7,553 bases of DNA. It comes from CAZWUL01 sp964636625. Its GTDB lineage: Bacteria > Atribacterota > Phoenicimicrobiia > Phoenicimicrobiales > Stramentimicrobiaceae. Below the pieces are notes generated by a model that made no database searches, was not told the origin of the DNA, and worked only from the letters and a program-made list of their open reading frames with translations. Made by a program: the position numbers and the translations under genes. The stretch is taken from NCBI GenBank assembly GCA_964636625.1, contig CAZWUL010000048.1:1-7553 (forward strand), written 5' to 3'. Positions 1-5,429 of the stretch are shown here, piece by piece. Position 1 is the first letter of the stretch. Every line of letters starts with the position of its first letter.

Positions 1-257
1 TAAAATCACCCCTTTTTGAAGATTCAGGTATTCTTAACACAAAGTTAAATGATTAGCCCTAATATGTCAAATATTTTTTGTAAATATATAATAACAAATT
101 ATTGATGATATGTCAAGAATAAATATTATATAGTAATAATTACTATATAATATAATTTGATTATCAGCAACTATTGCAATATTTATCAATCTATGGCATA
201 TTGTTTTAATATAAACGCAAGGAAAGAAATATTTAACTAAAATGAAAGGAAATTTAT
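1..257. other. AT-rich intergenic leader upstream of the NamZ-like gene
   Basis: No gene is visible on either strand; all frames are broken by frequent stops. It holds a long perfect inverted repeat (123-153), a 9-base direct repeat ATATGTCAA at 62-70 and 108-116, and a small palindrome TATTGCAATA at 172-181. Two overlapping TATAAT hexamers (146-151 and 151-156) lie in the right arm of the inverted repeat, but no convincing -35 box sits 16-18 bases upstream of either, so I do not call a firm promoter. The SD for the downstream gene, GAAAGGA, is at 244-250. The window starts too late to show any upstream gene. Confidence 0.6.
123..153. repeat. Perfect 15-bp-arm inverted repeat with one-base centre
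   Basis: Arms 123-137 and 139-153 pair at every one of 15 positions around a single central A at 138. Pairing stops at 122/154 (A opposite A). The arms contain one G-C pair each (G133 with C143); the rest is A/T. It lies 105 bases before the NamZ-like start codon and covers a TATAAT hexamer, so a dimeric regulator site, or a cruciform or hairpin, is possible. The nearly pure A/T composition raises the chance of coincidence. The pairing is seen; the role is inference. Confidence 0.55.
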
Positions 258-1505
258 ATGTTTCTCAAAAAAAATACAGCCGGTTCTTTAGTGTTTTTAA
301 GCGGGAAAAAATATATTTTATACATTTTTCTTTTAATTATAGCTATCCTGATTTTACAATTATCGGCATTTAATGCAGCGGGCAATGGAATACCCGTTAA
401 ATTAGGTAATGAGGTTTTGCTTGATGATTATTATCATCTAATTGATGGCAAAAATGTAGGCTTGATTACCAACCAAACCGGAGTGGACAGCCAGGGGAAT
501 AGCTTTATTGATAATCTGCTTGATAGCAGAAGGGCAAGACTGATTGCCCTTTTTGCCCCGGAACATGGACTTGACGGTACTGCCAGGGCAGGAGCCTGGG
601 TTCACTCATATAATCATCCTGAATATGACATCCCGGTTTACAGTCTTTATGGGAGCACCAGAATGCCAACCGAGGAGATGCTTTTGAAAATTGAAACCCT
701 GCTTTTTGATATTCAGGATATAGGTGCCCGTAGCTATACTTATATGTCTACTCTCCAATACTGTATGATAGCTGCCGAAAGGTACAATAGATCGATTATT
801 GTGCTGGACCGCCCCAATCCTTTAGGTGGGGTGAATGTAGAAGGACCTGTAATGGAGGATGCATTTAAGTCATTTGTTGGTGTAGACAATATATCAATGG
901 CTCATGGCATGACAACCGGAGAGCTGGCTCTCTTTTATAATCGCAATATAGGGGCTGATTTAACTGTAATTGCCATGGATGGCTATTATCGCGGAATGTC
1001 TTTTGAAGATACCGGTCTTCCTTTTGTCCAGACTTCTCCTAATATACCAAACATTGAGTCCTTGTATGGTTATATGGCTACTGGTCTGGGAGAGGGAACC
1101 GGGGTTTTTCAACGGGACCAATTCCGCTGGGTTGGCGGACAAGGTCTGGATTCAGTTAGTTATGCTAAATTACTGAATTCAGCAAACCTCCCAGGTGTTA
1201 ATTATATCCCGGAAGATAAAGATACGGCTGGTGGTGCAAGATTGGACATTTATAATCCTTACACTTTTAATCCAGCGAAAAGCGGTATTTATGCGCTGGC
1301 TTATGCCTTTATGCTGGGAGACTTCCATGTCCCTAAAAGTACTCCTGATAATATTGTGATGTTCGATAAGATTATGGGAACAGATAAAATAGGTTTATAC
1401 CTGGAAGAAAAAGCAACACCTCAGCAGATTGAAGCATCCTATCAGCTTGATTTACAGCGATTTATTGCTGAACGGGAGAATTATCTTATACCCTTGTATG
1501 ACTGA
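258..1505 (+). CDS. namZ: Exported DUF1343 / NamZ-type exo-beta-N-acetylmuramidase
   Basis: The family removes N-acetylmuramic acid from the non-reducing ends of peptidoglycan fragments, outside the cytoplasm, for cell-wall recycling. Family motifs appear in order: GLITNQTG (68-75), APEHG (100-104, with Glu102 at the position of the proposed catalytic glutamate), PVYSLYG (126-132), DIQDIGARSYTY (151-162), DRPNPLGG (184-191), EGP (195-197), AHGMTTGELA (215-224) and SPNIPN (260-265). The N-terminus has a basic 18-residue stretch and a hydrophobic segment at about 19-41, a signal peptide or membrane anchor. The 415 residues fit the family plus leader. The ATG at 258 follows GAAAGGA by 7 bases. 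The usual EGTN...RGT..PFE...GAP region is replaced by GEGTG (278-282) and DQFRWVGG (287-294), so this is a divergent member. The LOG gene converges on it 63 bases downstream. No muramic-acid importer, kinase or etherase lies in the window. The family call is firm; exact substrate is inference. Confidence 0.88.
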   Translation: MFLKKNTAGSLVFLSGKKYILYIFLLIIAILILQLSAFNAAGNGIPVKLGNEVLLDDYYHLIDGKNVGLITNQTGVDSQGNSFIDNLLDSRRARLIALFAPEHGLDGTARAGAWVHSYNHPEYDIPVYSLYGSTRMPTEEMLLKIETLLFDIQDIGARSYTYMSTLQYCMIAAERYNRSIIVLDRPNPLGGVNVEGPVMEDAFKSFVGVDNISMAHGMTTGELALFYNRNIGADLTVIAMDGYYRGMSFEDTGLPFVQTSPNIPNIESLYGYMATGLGEGTGVFQRDQFRWVGGQGLDSVSYAKLLNSANLPGVNYIPEDKDTAGGARLDIYNPYTFNPAKSGIYALAYAFMLGDFHVPKSTPDNIVMFDKIMGTDKIGLYLEEKATPQQIEASYQLDLQRFIAERENYLIPLYD

Positions 1506-1568
1506 ATATAGCCAATATAATGTCTGATTACAATAATTTAATCATAAAAAATTAAATAAAGCTAAACA

Positions 1569-2420
1569 TTATTCATTTTTGCTGTTCAGATATATTTTTG
1601 TCAGTTCTTCAGTTAAATAATTATAAGCCTCGTCTACTGAGTCACAAAACTTAAATAATTCCAGGTCAGATTTGTTTATAGTACCATATTTAACCATAGC
1701 ATCTAAATTAATTACCTGGTTCCAGTATTCCGAACCATAAATAACAATGGGAAGACGTTTTATAATTTTTTTGGTTTGAATAAGAGTAAGCACCTCAAAT
1801 AATTCATCGAGTGTTCCAAAACCTCCCGGGAAGATAACTAACCCCTTGGCAAGATAGACAAACCAGAACTTGCGCATAAAGAAGTAATGAAACTCAAAAT
1901 TTAATTCAGTCGATATGTATTGATTAGGATATTGCTCCATTGGTAAACTGATATTCAGGCCAATAGATTTCCCACCTGCTTCTCTGGCACCTCTATTGGC
2001 AGCTTCCATCATTCCAAATCCCCCGCCTGAACAGACAATAAATCGAGAGTTTGAGTTTAATGATTTTGACCAGGTAGTTAAACGCTTGGCCAGTTGGACT
2101 GCATCATTATAATAATTGGAAAGAAAAACCTGGTTTTTAGCAAATTCCAGTTCATTTTTCAATTCCTGATTTTCTTTAGTATCATCTGCAGACATAATAC
2201 GTTCTTTTACTCTTTCCAGATATTTCTTTGCTTCCATGGGAGACCTGGTACGTGCCGAACCAAAGAAGACAATCGTATCATTGATATTCTCTTTTCGAAA
2301 ACGTGACATAGGTTCCAGCAGTTCTGCCAGAATTCGGATAACTCGTGCATCCCCGCTGTTGATAAAATCAATATTTTTATATGCTTTTTGTGCTTTAGAA
2401 AGATGTTTTTCCATAACCAT
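1569..2420 (-). CDS. LOG-family protein (lysine-decarboxylase-like Rossmann fold)
   Basis: LOG-family enzymes release the base from nucleoside monophosphates (cytokinin riboside 5'-monophosphate phosphoribohydrolase or AMP-type hydrolysis) in the cytoplasm. They are often misnamed lysine decarboxylases. The family signatures are present: VFFGSAR (51-57), GGGFGMMEAANRGA (132-145), FFMRK (180-184, a conserved Arg) and PGGFGTLDELFE (198-209, the PGGxGTxxE motif). At 283 residues it is about 100 longer than minimal LOG proteins. The extra length is an N-terminal segment of about 48 residues and a charged helical insertion at about 61-110 between the first strand and the glycine loop. The start could be the ATG at 2420 or the one two codons in at 2414; a weak SD-like AGTAGAG precedes the first. 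It is the only minus-strand gene here, divergent from the ABM/SDR genes. The physiological substrate cannot be read from the sequence. Confidence 0.85.
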   Translation of the reverse strand: MVMEKHLSKAQKAYKNIDFINSGDARVIRILAELLEPMSRFRKENINDTIVFFGSARTRSPMEAKKYLERVKERIMSADDTKENQELKNELEFAKNQVFLSNYYNDAVQLAKRLTTWSKSLNSNSRFIVCSGGGFGMMEAANRGAREAGGKSIGLNISLPMEQYPNQYISTELNFEFHYFFMRKFWFVYLAKGLVIFPGGFGTLDELFEVLTLIQTKKIIKRLPIVIYGSEYWNQVINLDAMVKYGTINKSDLELFKFCDSVDEAYNYLTEELTKIYLNSKNE

Positions 2421-2493
2421 TAACTCTACTTTCTTTATTATGTTTATAAAATATTATTGCCTTGATTTTCATGGTAACATTAATGTAATTAAT

Positions 2494-2499
2494 ATTATA
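2494..2499 (-). promoter_or_regulatory. Candidate -10 box for the LOG gene
   Basis: On the minus strand a perfect TATAAT hexamer is read here, about 75 bases before the LOG start. No good -35 exists at 17 bases; TTGGAA lies 19 bases upstream, which is long. In this A/T-rich stretch the match could be chance. Confidence 0.3.
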
Positions 2500-2547
2500 C
2501 ATGATTTGTAAATTGTTTTTCCAATCAAGACACATTGAAGTATCTAC

Positions 2548-2576
2548 TTGAATTTAAAAAAAGTTCATATTATAAT
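2548..2576 (+). promoter_or_regulatory. Sigma-A-type promoter for the ABM-SDR pair
   Basis: TTGAAT at 2548-2553 is followed, after a 17-base spacer, by a perfect TATAAT at 2571-2576. This predicts transcription starting near 2583, leaving a leader of about 20 bases that carries AGGAGG at 2591-2596, 7 bases before the ATG at 2604. Spacing and both hexamers fit a vegetative promoter well. Confidence 0.7.
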
Positions 2577-2603
2577 CTTAAAAATACTGAAGGAGGATAA
2601 AAA

Positions 2604-2900
2604 ATGATTACAATTATTGCAAAATCTATTGTAAAAGATGGCAAAAAGGAAGAATTCAAGAGAGTTGCTGAAGAGCTTATTATTGAAAGCAGAAAAGAGA
2701 AGGGGTGTATCTCCTATAATCTATATGAAAGTCAGAAGAATAAAAATGTAGTGGTTTTTATTGAGGAATGGAAAGACGAAGTAGCTATCCAACTTCATAA
2801 TAATTCAGAGCATTTTAAAAAAATTATTCCCGAATTAGGCAATTTAAGGGAAGGTTCATCAGATATAGAGCATTTTAAAAAAATTGAAAATATTAGCTGA
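2604..2900 (+). CDS. Antibiotic biosynthesis monooxygenase (ABM) domain protein, YgiN-like
   Basis: This is a single-domain ferredoxin-like alpha/beta-barrel protein of 98 residues, the usual size for the ABM/YgiN group. Members include quinol monooxygenases, haem-degrading enzymes and many proteins of unknown substrate; they normally act as cytoplasmic dimers. The sequence shows the first strand ITIIAKSIV (2-10), a charged helix (about 11-33), the typical EKGCISYNLY (32-41), the FIEEW strand (52-56) and the H..SEHF helix (65-71). The start is unambiguous: AGGAGG 7 bases before the ATG, behind a good promoter. The C-terminus is odd: EHFKKI occurs at 69-74 and again at 89-94, encoded by a 19-base exact repeat. 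The SDR gene follows after 57 bases on the same strand, probably co-transcribed, which suggests a role beside sugar-acid oxidoreduction rather than antibiotic synthesis. Family is clear; reaction is not. Confidence 0.82.
   Translation: MITIIAKSIVKDGKKEEFKRVAEELIIESRKEKGCISYNLYESQKNKNVVVFIEEWKDEVAIQLHNNSEHFKKIIPELGNLREGSSDIEHFKKIENIS
2807..2885 (+). repeat. 19-bp direct repeat pair inside the ABM gene
   Basis: AGAGCATTTTAAAAAAATT occurs exactly at 2807-2825 and 2867-2885, 60 bases (20 codons) apart and in the same frame. Both copies encode EHFKKI. The flanking bases differ on both sides. It could reflect local duplication or conversion at the 3' end of the gene, or selection for the same short helix combined with A-rich codon use. 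Confidence 0.75.
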
Positions 2901-2957
2901 ATTAACCTTCTCTAAAGACCTTTATTTTTATGACTGAAGAAAGGGAGTTAATCAATA

Positions 2958-3743
2958 ATGATAAGTAATACAATAAATAAGTTTAGCCTTTCCAAAAAGA
3001 TAGCACTTATTACGGGTTCAAGCAGGGGGATTGGGTTGATAATGGCAAAAGGTTTAGCCAATGCCGGCGCAACAGTAGTAGTTAACTGTCGCCGTAAGAA
3101 TGTAGAAAAGCTTTGCCAGATAGTAGAACAGTTAAAAGGGCAGGGCATTAAAAATGTATATGGCTATTCTTTTGACATTACAAAAAAAGATGATATTTCC
3201 GAGCAAGTACAGATGATAGAGAAAGATTTAGGGCCAATTGATATCTTAGTAAACAATGCAGGTGTTCAAAGAAGGGGACCTTTAGAAGAGATGGAAGAGT
3301 CTACCTGGAGAGAAGTAATAGATACCAATCTGACCGGCGCTTTTTTAACCAGCCAGCAGGTAGTAAGGGGTATGATAAAGAGAAAATACGGAAAAATTGT
3401 AAATATTTGTTCATTAATGAGTGAAATAGGAAGAGATTCAATATCCGCATACAGCGCCTCCAAGGGTGGTTTAAAAATGCTGACTAAAAATATGGCTGTG
3501 GAATGGGCAAAATATAATATTCAGGTAAACGGAATTGGACCGGGCTATTTTATTACTGATATGACCCGGTCATTAGTGGAGAATAAAGAATTCAATCAAT
3601 GGATAATTAACCGGACACCTGCGAGAAGATGGGGAAATCCAGAAGAATTGTTAGGAGCATTAATATTTTTAAGCTCAGAAGCATCTGACTTTATTAACGG
3701 ACAGATTATATATGTCGATGGAGGAATATTAGCCGGTATTTAA
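2958..3743 (+). CDS. Short-chain dehydrogenase/reductase, gluconate 5-dehydrogenase-like
   Basis: This is a classical SDR of 261 residues. The closest recognisable type is gluconate 5-dehydrogenase (IdnO/Ga5DH), which interconverts D-gluconate and 5-keto-D-gluconate with NAD(P)H in the cytoplasm. Visible signatures are FSLSKKIALITGSSRGIG (9-26, glycine-rich cofactor loop), NNAG (99-102), DTNLTGAF (122-129), the catalytic tetrad Asn124, Ser152, Tyr165 and Lys169 in YSASK, NGIGPGYFITDMT (191-203) and YVDGG (252-256). The arginines after the second strand (R45, R46) are compatible with NADP(H) preference. The ATG follows AAGGGAG (2941-2947) by 10 bases. It lies 57 bases after the ABM gene with no terminator between, so an operon is likely. 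Related possibilities are KduD-like 5-keto-sugar-acid dehydrogenases or a FabG paralogue; the GPGYF.T.MT segment favours the gluconate group. No transporter or kinase for a sugar acid is adjacent. Confidence 0.85.
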   Translation: MISNTINKFSLSKKIALITGSSRGIGLIMAKGLANAGATVVVNCRRKNVEKLCQIVEQLKGQGIKNVYGYSFDITKKDDISEQVQMIEKDLGPIDILVNNAGVQRRGPLEEMEESTWREVIDTNLTGAFLTSQQVVRGMIKRKYGKIVNICSLMSEIGRDSISAYSASKGGLKMLTKNMAVEWAKYNIQVNGIGPGYFITDMTRSLVENKEFNQWIINRTPARRWGNPEELLGALIFLSSEASDFINGQIIYVDGGILAGI

Positions 3744-3945
3744 GATTCTCAAATTTTTAAGGTGATTAATATTGTTTAATAATAAAAATAAATGATTTCT
3801 TGAATTACTTTTATAACAACTGTTATAGTATAAAGATAAGGAAATGAAAGTATTTTTTATTCACTTATATACAAATAAGGATGTAAGTCTAAAAGGATAA
3901 GTACATACTTTTTCAAGATTAAAAACCCAAAGAAAGAGGTTTGTA
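3744..3945. other. Intergenic stretch between the SDR and the DUF3796-like gene
   Basis: AT-rich with no supportable gene. AAGGTGAT near 3760 precedes a TTG-started frame of only seven codons, which I do not regard as a gene. No GC-rich hairpin with a T-run follows the SDR, so no intrinsic terminator is called. A promoter with an overlapping palindrome lies at 3800-3829, and an SD (AGAGGT, 3935-3940) precedes the next ATG. Confidence 0.55.
3800..3829 (+). promoter_or_regulatory. Candidate promoter with operator-like palindrome
   Basis: TTGAAT (3800-3805) and TATAGT (3824-3829) are separated by 18 bases; the -35 is identical to that of the ABM promoter. Within it, TATAACA (3812-3818) and TGTTATA (3821-3827) form a perfect 7-bp inverted repeat around AC, overlapping spacer and -10. 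A repressor bound here would block polymerase. The predicted leader before the DUF3796-like gene is about 110 bases. Confidence 0.5.
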
Positions 3946-4194
3946 ATGGGAGAAGAAAAGCCGAGCAGAAAAAGAAGAACTCCACTCTGGTGGCATGGAT
4001 TTATAGGTTTTATTGGGCTTTTGGGATTTCAGGGGTTTACCCAGAATAATCCTTACACATTGCTGTTTTTTGCATTTTTTGCATTTTTTGCATATTTTAA
4101 ATATCTGAGAAAGGAATTGGAATATCTGGGATTATTGGGTTTTATAGGAATATTCTTTGCAATACTTGGAATATTCGGCATTATCCCTGTTTAA
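3946..4194 (+). CDS. Small DUF3796-like integral membrane protein
   Basis: This 82-residue protein has a charged basic N-terminus (residues 3-12) and then hydrophobic segments at about 18-33, 37-52 and 58-80. The Gly/Phe/Ile/Leu pattern (HGFIGFIGLLGFQGF, and LGLLGFIGIF near 61-70) resembles the DUF3796 group of small membrane proteins, whose function is unknown. Such genes commonly sit next to an XRE-type regulator; none is visible here. The start is supported by AGAGGT 5 bases upstream of the ATG and by its own candidate promoter. Residues 41-49 are three FFA units encoded by a perfect 9-base tandem repeat. The basic N-terminus is probably cytoplasmic by the positive-inside rule. That it is an expressed membrane protein is likely; the family assignment is moderate. 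Confidence 0.7.
   Translation: MGEEKPSRKRRTPLWWHGFIGFIGLLGFQGFTQNNPYTLLFFAFFAFFAYFKYLRKELEYLGLLGFIGIFFAILGIFGIIPV
4066..4092 (+). repeat. Three perfect 9-bp tandem repeats (FFA codons)
   Basis: TTTTTTGCA is repeated three times without change, in frame, encoding FFAFFAFFA within the second membrane segment of the DUF3796-like protein. Gain or loss of a unit would change helix length by three residues without a frameshift, while slippage within a T6 run would frameshift. Confidence 0.85.
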
Positions 4195-4433
4195 CCATAA
4201 ATGAAAGCATGATAATATTTTCCCGGGACAGGAGCAAGTATTTTGGGGGTGGCTATTACTTATTTTGTAGCTACACACCTATAGAAATATCTATAGCTGC
4301 TAATTATTTCCCTTATCGGTTAATCCTATTTTATTTAACCATGAAAAAGATAAAGAAAAGCTATATGAAAATTTTTCACCTGAACTCTAAAGTAGAAAGT
4401 TATTTTACTTAGAAATATTATAGTTGAATAAAA

Positions 4434-4574
4434 TTGCATAAAAATAACATAACAAAAAGCAAACAAGAAAAACACAAATTTCTTTTAGGTGTTCTTAAAG
4501 ACACTCATTTTGTGGGTTCGATGTTTAATCTGACCCTACTTCAGCAAATGCCTTTCGAGCCGGAAGAATTGTGA
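4434..4574 (+). pseudogene. Unrecognised short open frame, possible gene remnant or small protein
   Basis: A frame from TTG 4434 to TGA 4574 encodes 46 residues with a lysine-rich start and a well-mixed, protein-like end including LLGVLKDTHFVGSMFNLTLL and then QQMPFEPEEL. I do not recognise the family. No SD precedes it, and the nearest upstream in-frame stop is TGA at 4425-4427. Its stop overlaps the alternative GTG start of sfsA (4571) as GTGA. The 3' half is GC-richer than its surroundings. It may be the C-terminal remnant of a lost gene, a small protein, or chance. In the same stretch GGTTCGA (4515-4521) can pair with TCGAGCC (4555-4561) as RNA using one G-U pair, a competing non-coding explanation. 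Confidence 0.22.
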
Positions 4575-4607
4575 AAATGTTTTTAATAATGCGAACTTAT
4601 CACAAAC

Positions 4608-4612
4608 AGGGG
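4608..4612 (+). promoter_or_regulatory. Ribosome binding site that decides the sfsA start
   Basis: AGGGG lies 9 bases before TTG 4622. The TTG start gives a protein beginning MKYKKVVPAIFLERPNRF, which matches where SfsA proteins normally begin, whereas the GTG at 4571 adds 17 residues unlike the family. Confidence 0.55.
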
Positions 4613-4621
4613 TTTATAATT

Positions 4622-5311
4622 TTGAAATATAAAAAAGTTGTCCCTGCCATATTTCTGGAACGTCCCAATCGTTTTTTGGCTGAGGTTTTGATTGATGAAA
4701 AAAGGGAAATAGTTCATGTTAGAAATTCTGGAAGGTGTAAAGAAATATTAATTCCGGGTACCAGGATTTACCTGGAAAAGATAGTAAAAAATGAAAAGAG
4801 AAAAACAAGATATTCTCTAATCAGTGCTTATAAAGGGTCACAATTGATAAATATTGATTCCCAAATTCCTAACCAATTAGCATATGATGCGCTAAGAAAC
4901 AATGCTTTATTAGCAATTGATGTTGGTGAAAACATAAAGAGAGAAGTTAAGTATAATAGTTCACGATTTGATTTAATGTATAACAATCATAATAAGAGAG
5001 GGTTTATAGAAATCAAAGGTGTTACACTTGAAAAAAATGGAACAGCCTTCTTCCCGGACGCTCCTACAATAAGAGGTAAGAAACATGTCGATGAGCTAAT
5101 TTTAGCGTCCAAAAAAGGTTATGAAAATTACATAATATTTATTATTCAGATGAAAGGAATATCCTGCTTTAGGCCAAATGATAAAATGGATCCCGGATTT
5201 GGAATATCATTAAGAAAAGCAAATTCTGTAAATGTCAAGATAATGGCATATGACTGTTTTGTAACCGATGATTGTATCCAGATCGATAAGCCAATTAAAG
5301 TTATGCTCTAA
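4622..5311 (+). CDS. sfsA: DNA/RNA nuclease SfsA (sugar fermentation stimulation protein family)
   Basis: SfsA proteins have an OB-like N-terminal domain and a PD-(D/E)XK nuclease-like C-terminal domain. E. coli SfsA was named for stimulating maltose metabolism when overexpressed, but its true cellular role is unsettled. Visible here are RPNRFLAEV (14-22), VRNSGRCKEILIPG (33-46, the family's NTG..x..L..PG region), PNQLAYDAL (83-91), REVKYNSSRFDL (107-118; Asp117 is the likely metal ligand), FIEIKGVTL (128-136; Glu130 and Lys132 complete the nuclease triad) and FPDAPTIRGKKHVDEL (144-159). The 229 residues from TTG 4622 equal the normal family length. A GTG start at 4571, with GGAAG four bases upstream and overlapping a short frame, would give 246 residues. 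The closest type is clostridial. A foldable element follows the stop immediately. Function assignment by family is strong; the start is the main uncertainty. Confidence 0.9.
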   Translation: MKYKKVVPAIFLERPNRFLAEVLIDEKREIVHVRNSGRCKEILIPGTRIYLEKIVKNEKRKTRYSLISAYKGSQLINIDSQIPNQLAYDALRNNALLAIDVGENIKREVKYNSSRFDLMYNNHNKRGFIEIKGVTLEKNGTAFFPDAPTIRGKKHVDELILASKKGYENYIIFIIQMKGISCFRPNDKMDPGFGISLRKANSVNVKIMAYDCFVTDDCIQIDKPIKVML

Positions 5312-5316
5312 TTTTA

Positions 5317-5387
5317 TAAGGTTTAGTTTATTCTCGAAAAAAATATTTTTCAAGAATAATAGTTGCTTTTTAGCATAATAAACCTTA
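5317..5387 (+). other. Foldable three-way-junction element, possible structured RNA or terminator
   Basis: Three nested helices fit together. The outer stem is TAAGGTTTA (5317-5325) with TAAACCTTA (5379-5387), nine perfect pairs. The second stem pairs TTATTCT (5328-5334) with AGAATAA (5353-5359), then after one C/A mismatch GAAAAA (5336-5341) with TTTTTC (5346-5351), closing a four-base loop AATA. The third stem is TGCT/AGCA (5364-5367, 5372-5375) around TTTT. It begins six bases after the sfsA stop and ends before the candidate -10 of the next gene. It could end sfsA transcription, be a small RNA domain, or be an inserted palindromic element; all pairs are Watson-Crick, so either strand can fold. 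Confidence 0.45.
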
Positions 5388-5399
5388 AAATAATTAAAA

Positions 5400-5405
5400 T
5401 ATAAT
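5400..5405 (+). promoter_or_regulatory. Candidate -10 box for the histidine phosphatase gene
   Basis: A perfect TATAAT lies 25 bases before the ATG at 5430. A start near 5412 would leave an 18-base leader for that ATG but almost none for ATG 5415. There is no recognisable -35 at 16-18 bases, so confidence is low. Confidence 0.3.
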
Positions 5406-5429
5406 ACTGAATAAATGGTGGTTGTGGGC

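Larger units (their letters stand above)
4195..4621. other. Gene-poor gap between the DUF3796-like gene and sfsA
   Basis: No secure gene. An open frame at 4209-4412 (67 codons) has no SD and no recognisable family, and its product is an irregular mix of residues. Within it, CTATAG occurs at 4279-4284 and 4291-4296 and can pair as a short hairpin, with TAGC/GCTA (4268-4271, 4299-4302) outside. From about 4488 the base composition becomes visibly richer in G and C, and the same reading frame, after stops at 4410-4412 and 4425-4427, opens again to 4574. This may be a decayed gene, or leader sequence for sfsA. Confidence 0.45.

Noticed and set aside
62..116. ATATGTCAA direct repeat pair as regulator sites
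   Set aside because: Only nine bases, two copies, no symmetry and no link to a firm promoter; chance is likely in this composition.
1536..1557. ATTTAAT/ATTAAAT inverted repeat between the convergent namZ and LOG genes as a shared terminator
   Set aside because: The stem is seven A/T pairs with an eight-base loop and no T-run on either side; it is too weak to call a terminator.
2477..2486. Palindrome ACATTAATGT between the divergent LOG and ABM genes as an operator
   Set aside because: A ten-base palindrome with one G-C pair per arm is expected by chance in AT-rich DNA, and it does not overlap the better promoter.
2236..2511. 91-codon plus-strand frame opposite the LOG gene start
   Set aside because: It is a shadow of the LOG reading frame and runs into the divergent promoter region; no SD or motif.
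4209..4412. 67-codon open frame as a gene
   Set aside because: No SD, no recognisable family, unusual residue mix, and it lies in an AT-rich gap where such frames arise by chance.
4512..4521. GTGGGTTCGA as a tRNA T-arm
   Set aside because: The T-loop-like GGTTCGA lacks a matching T-stem and there is no acceptor, D-arm or anticodon stem around it.
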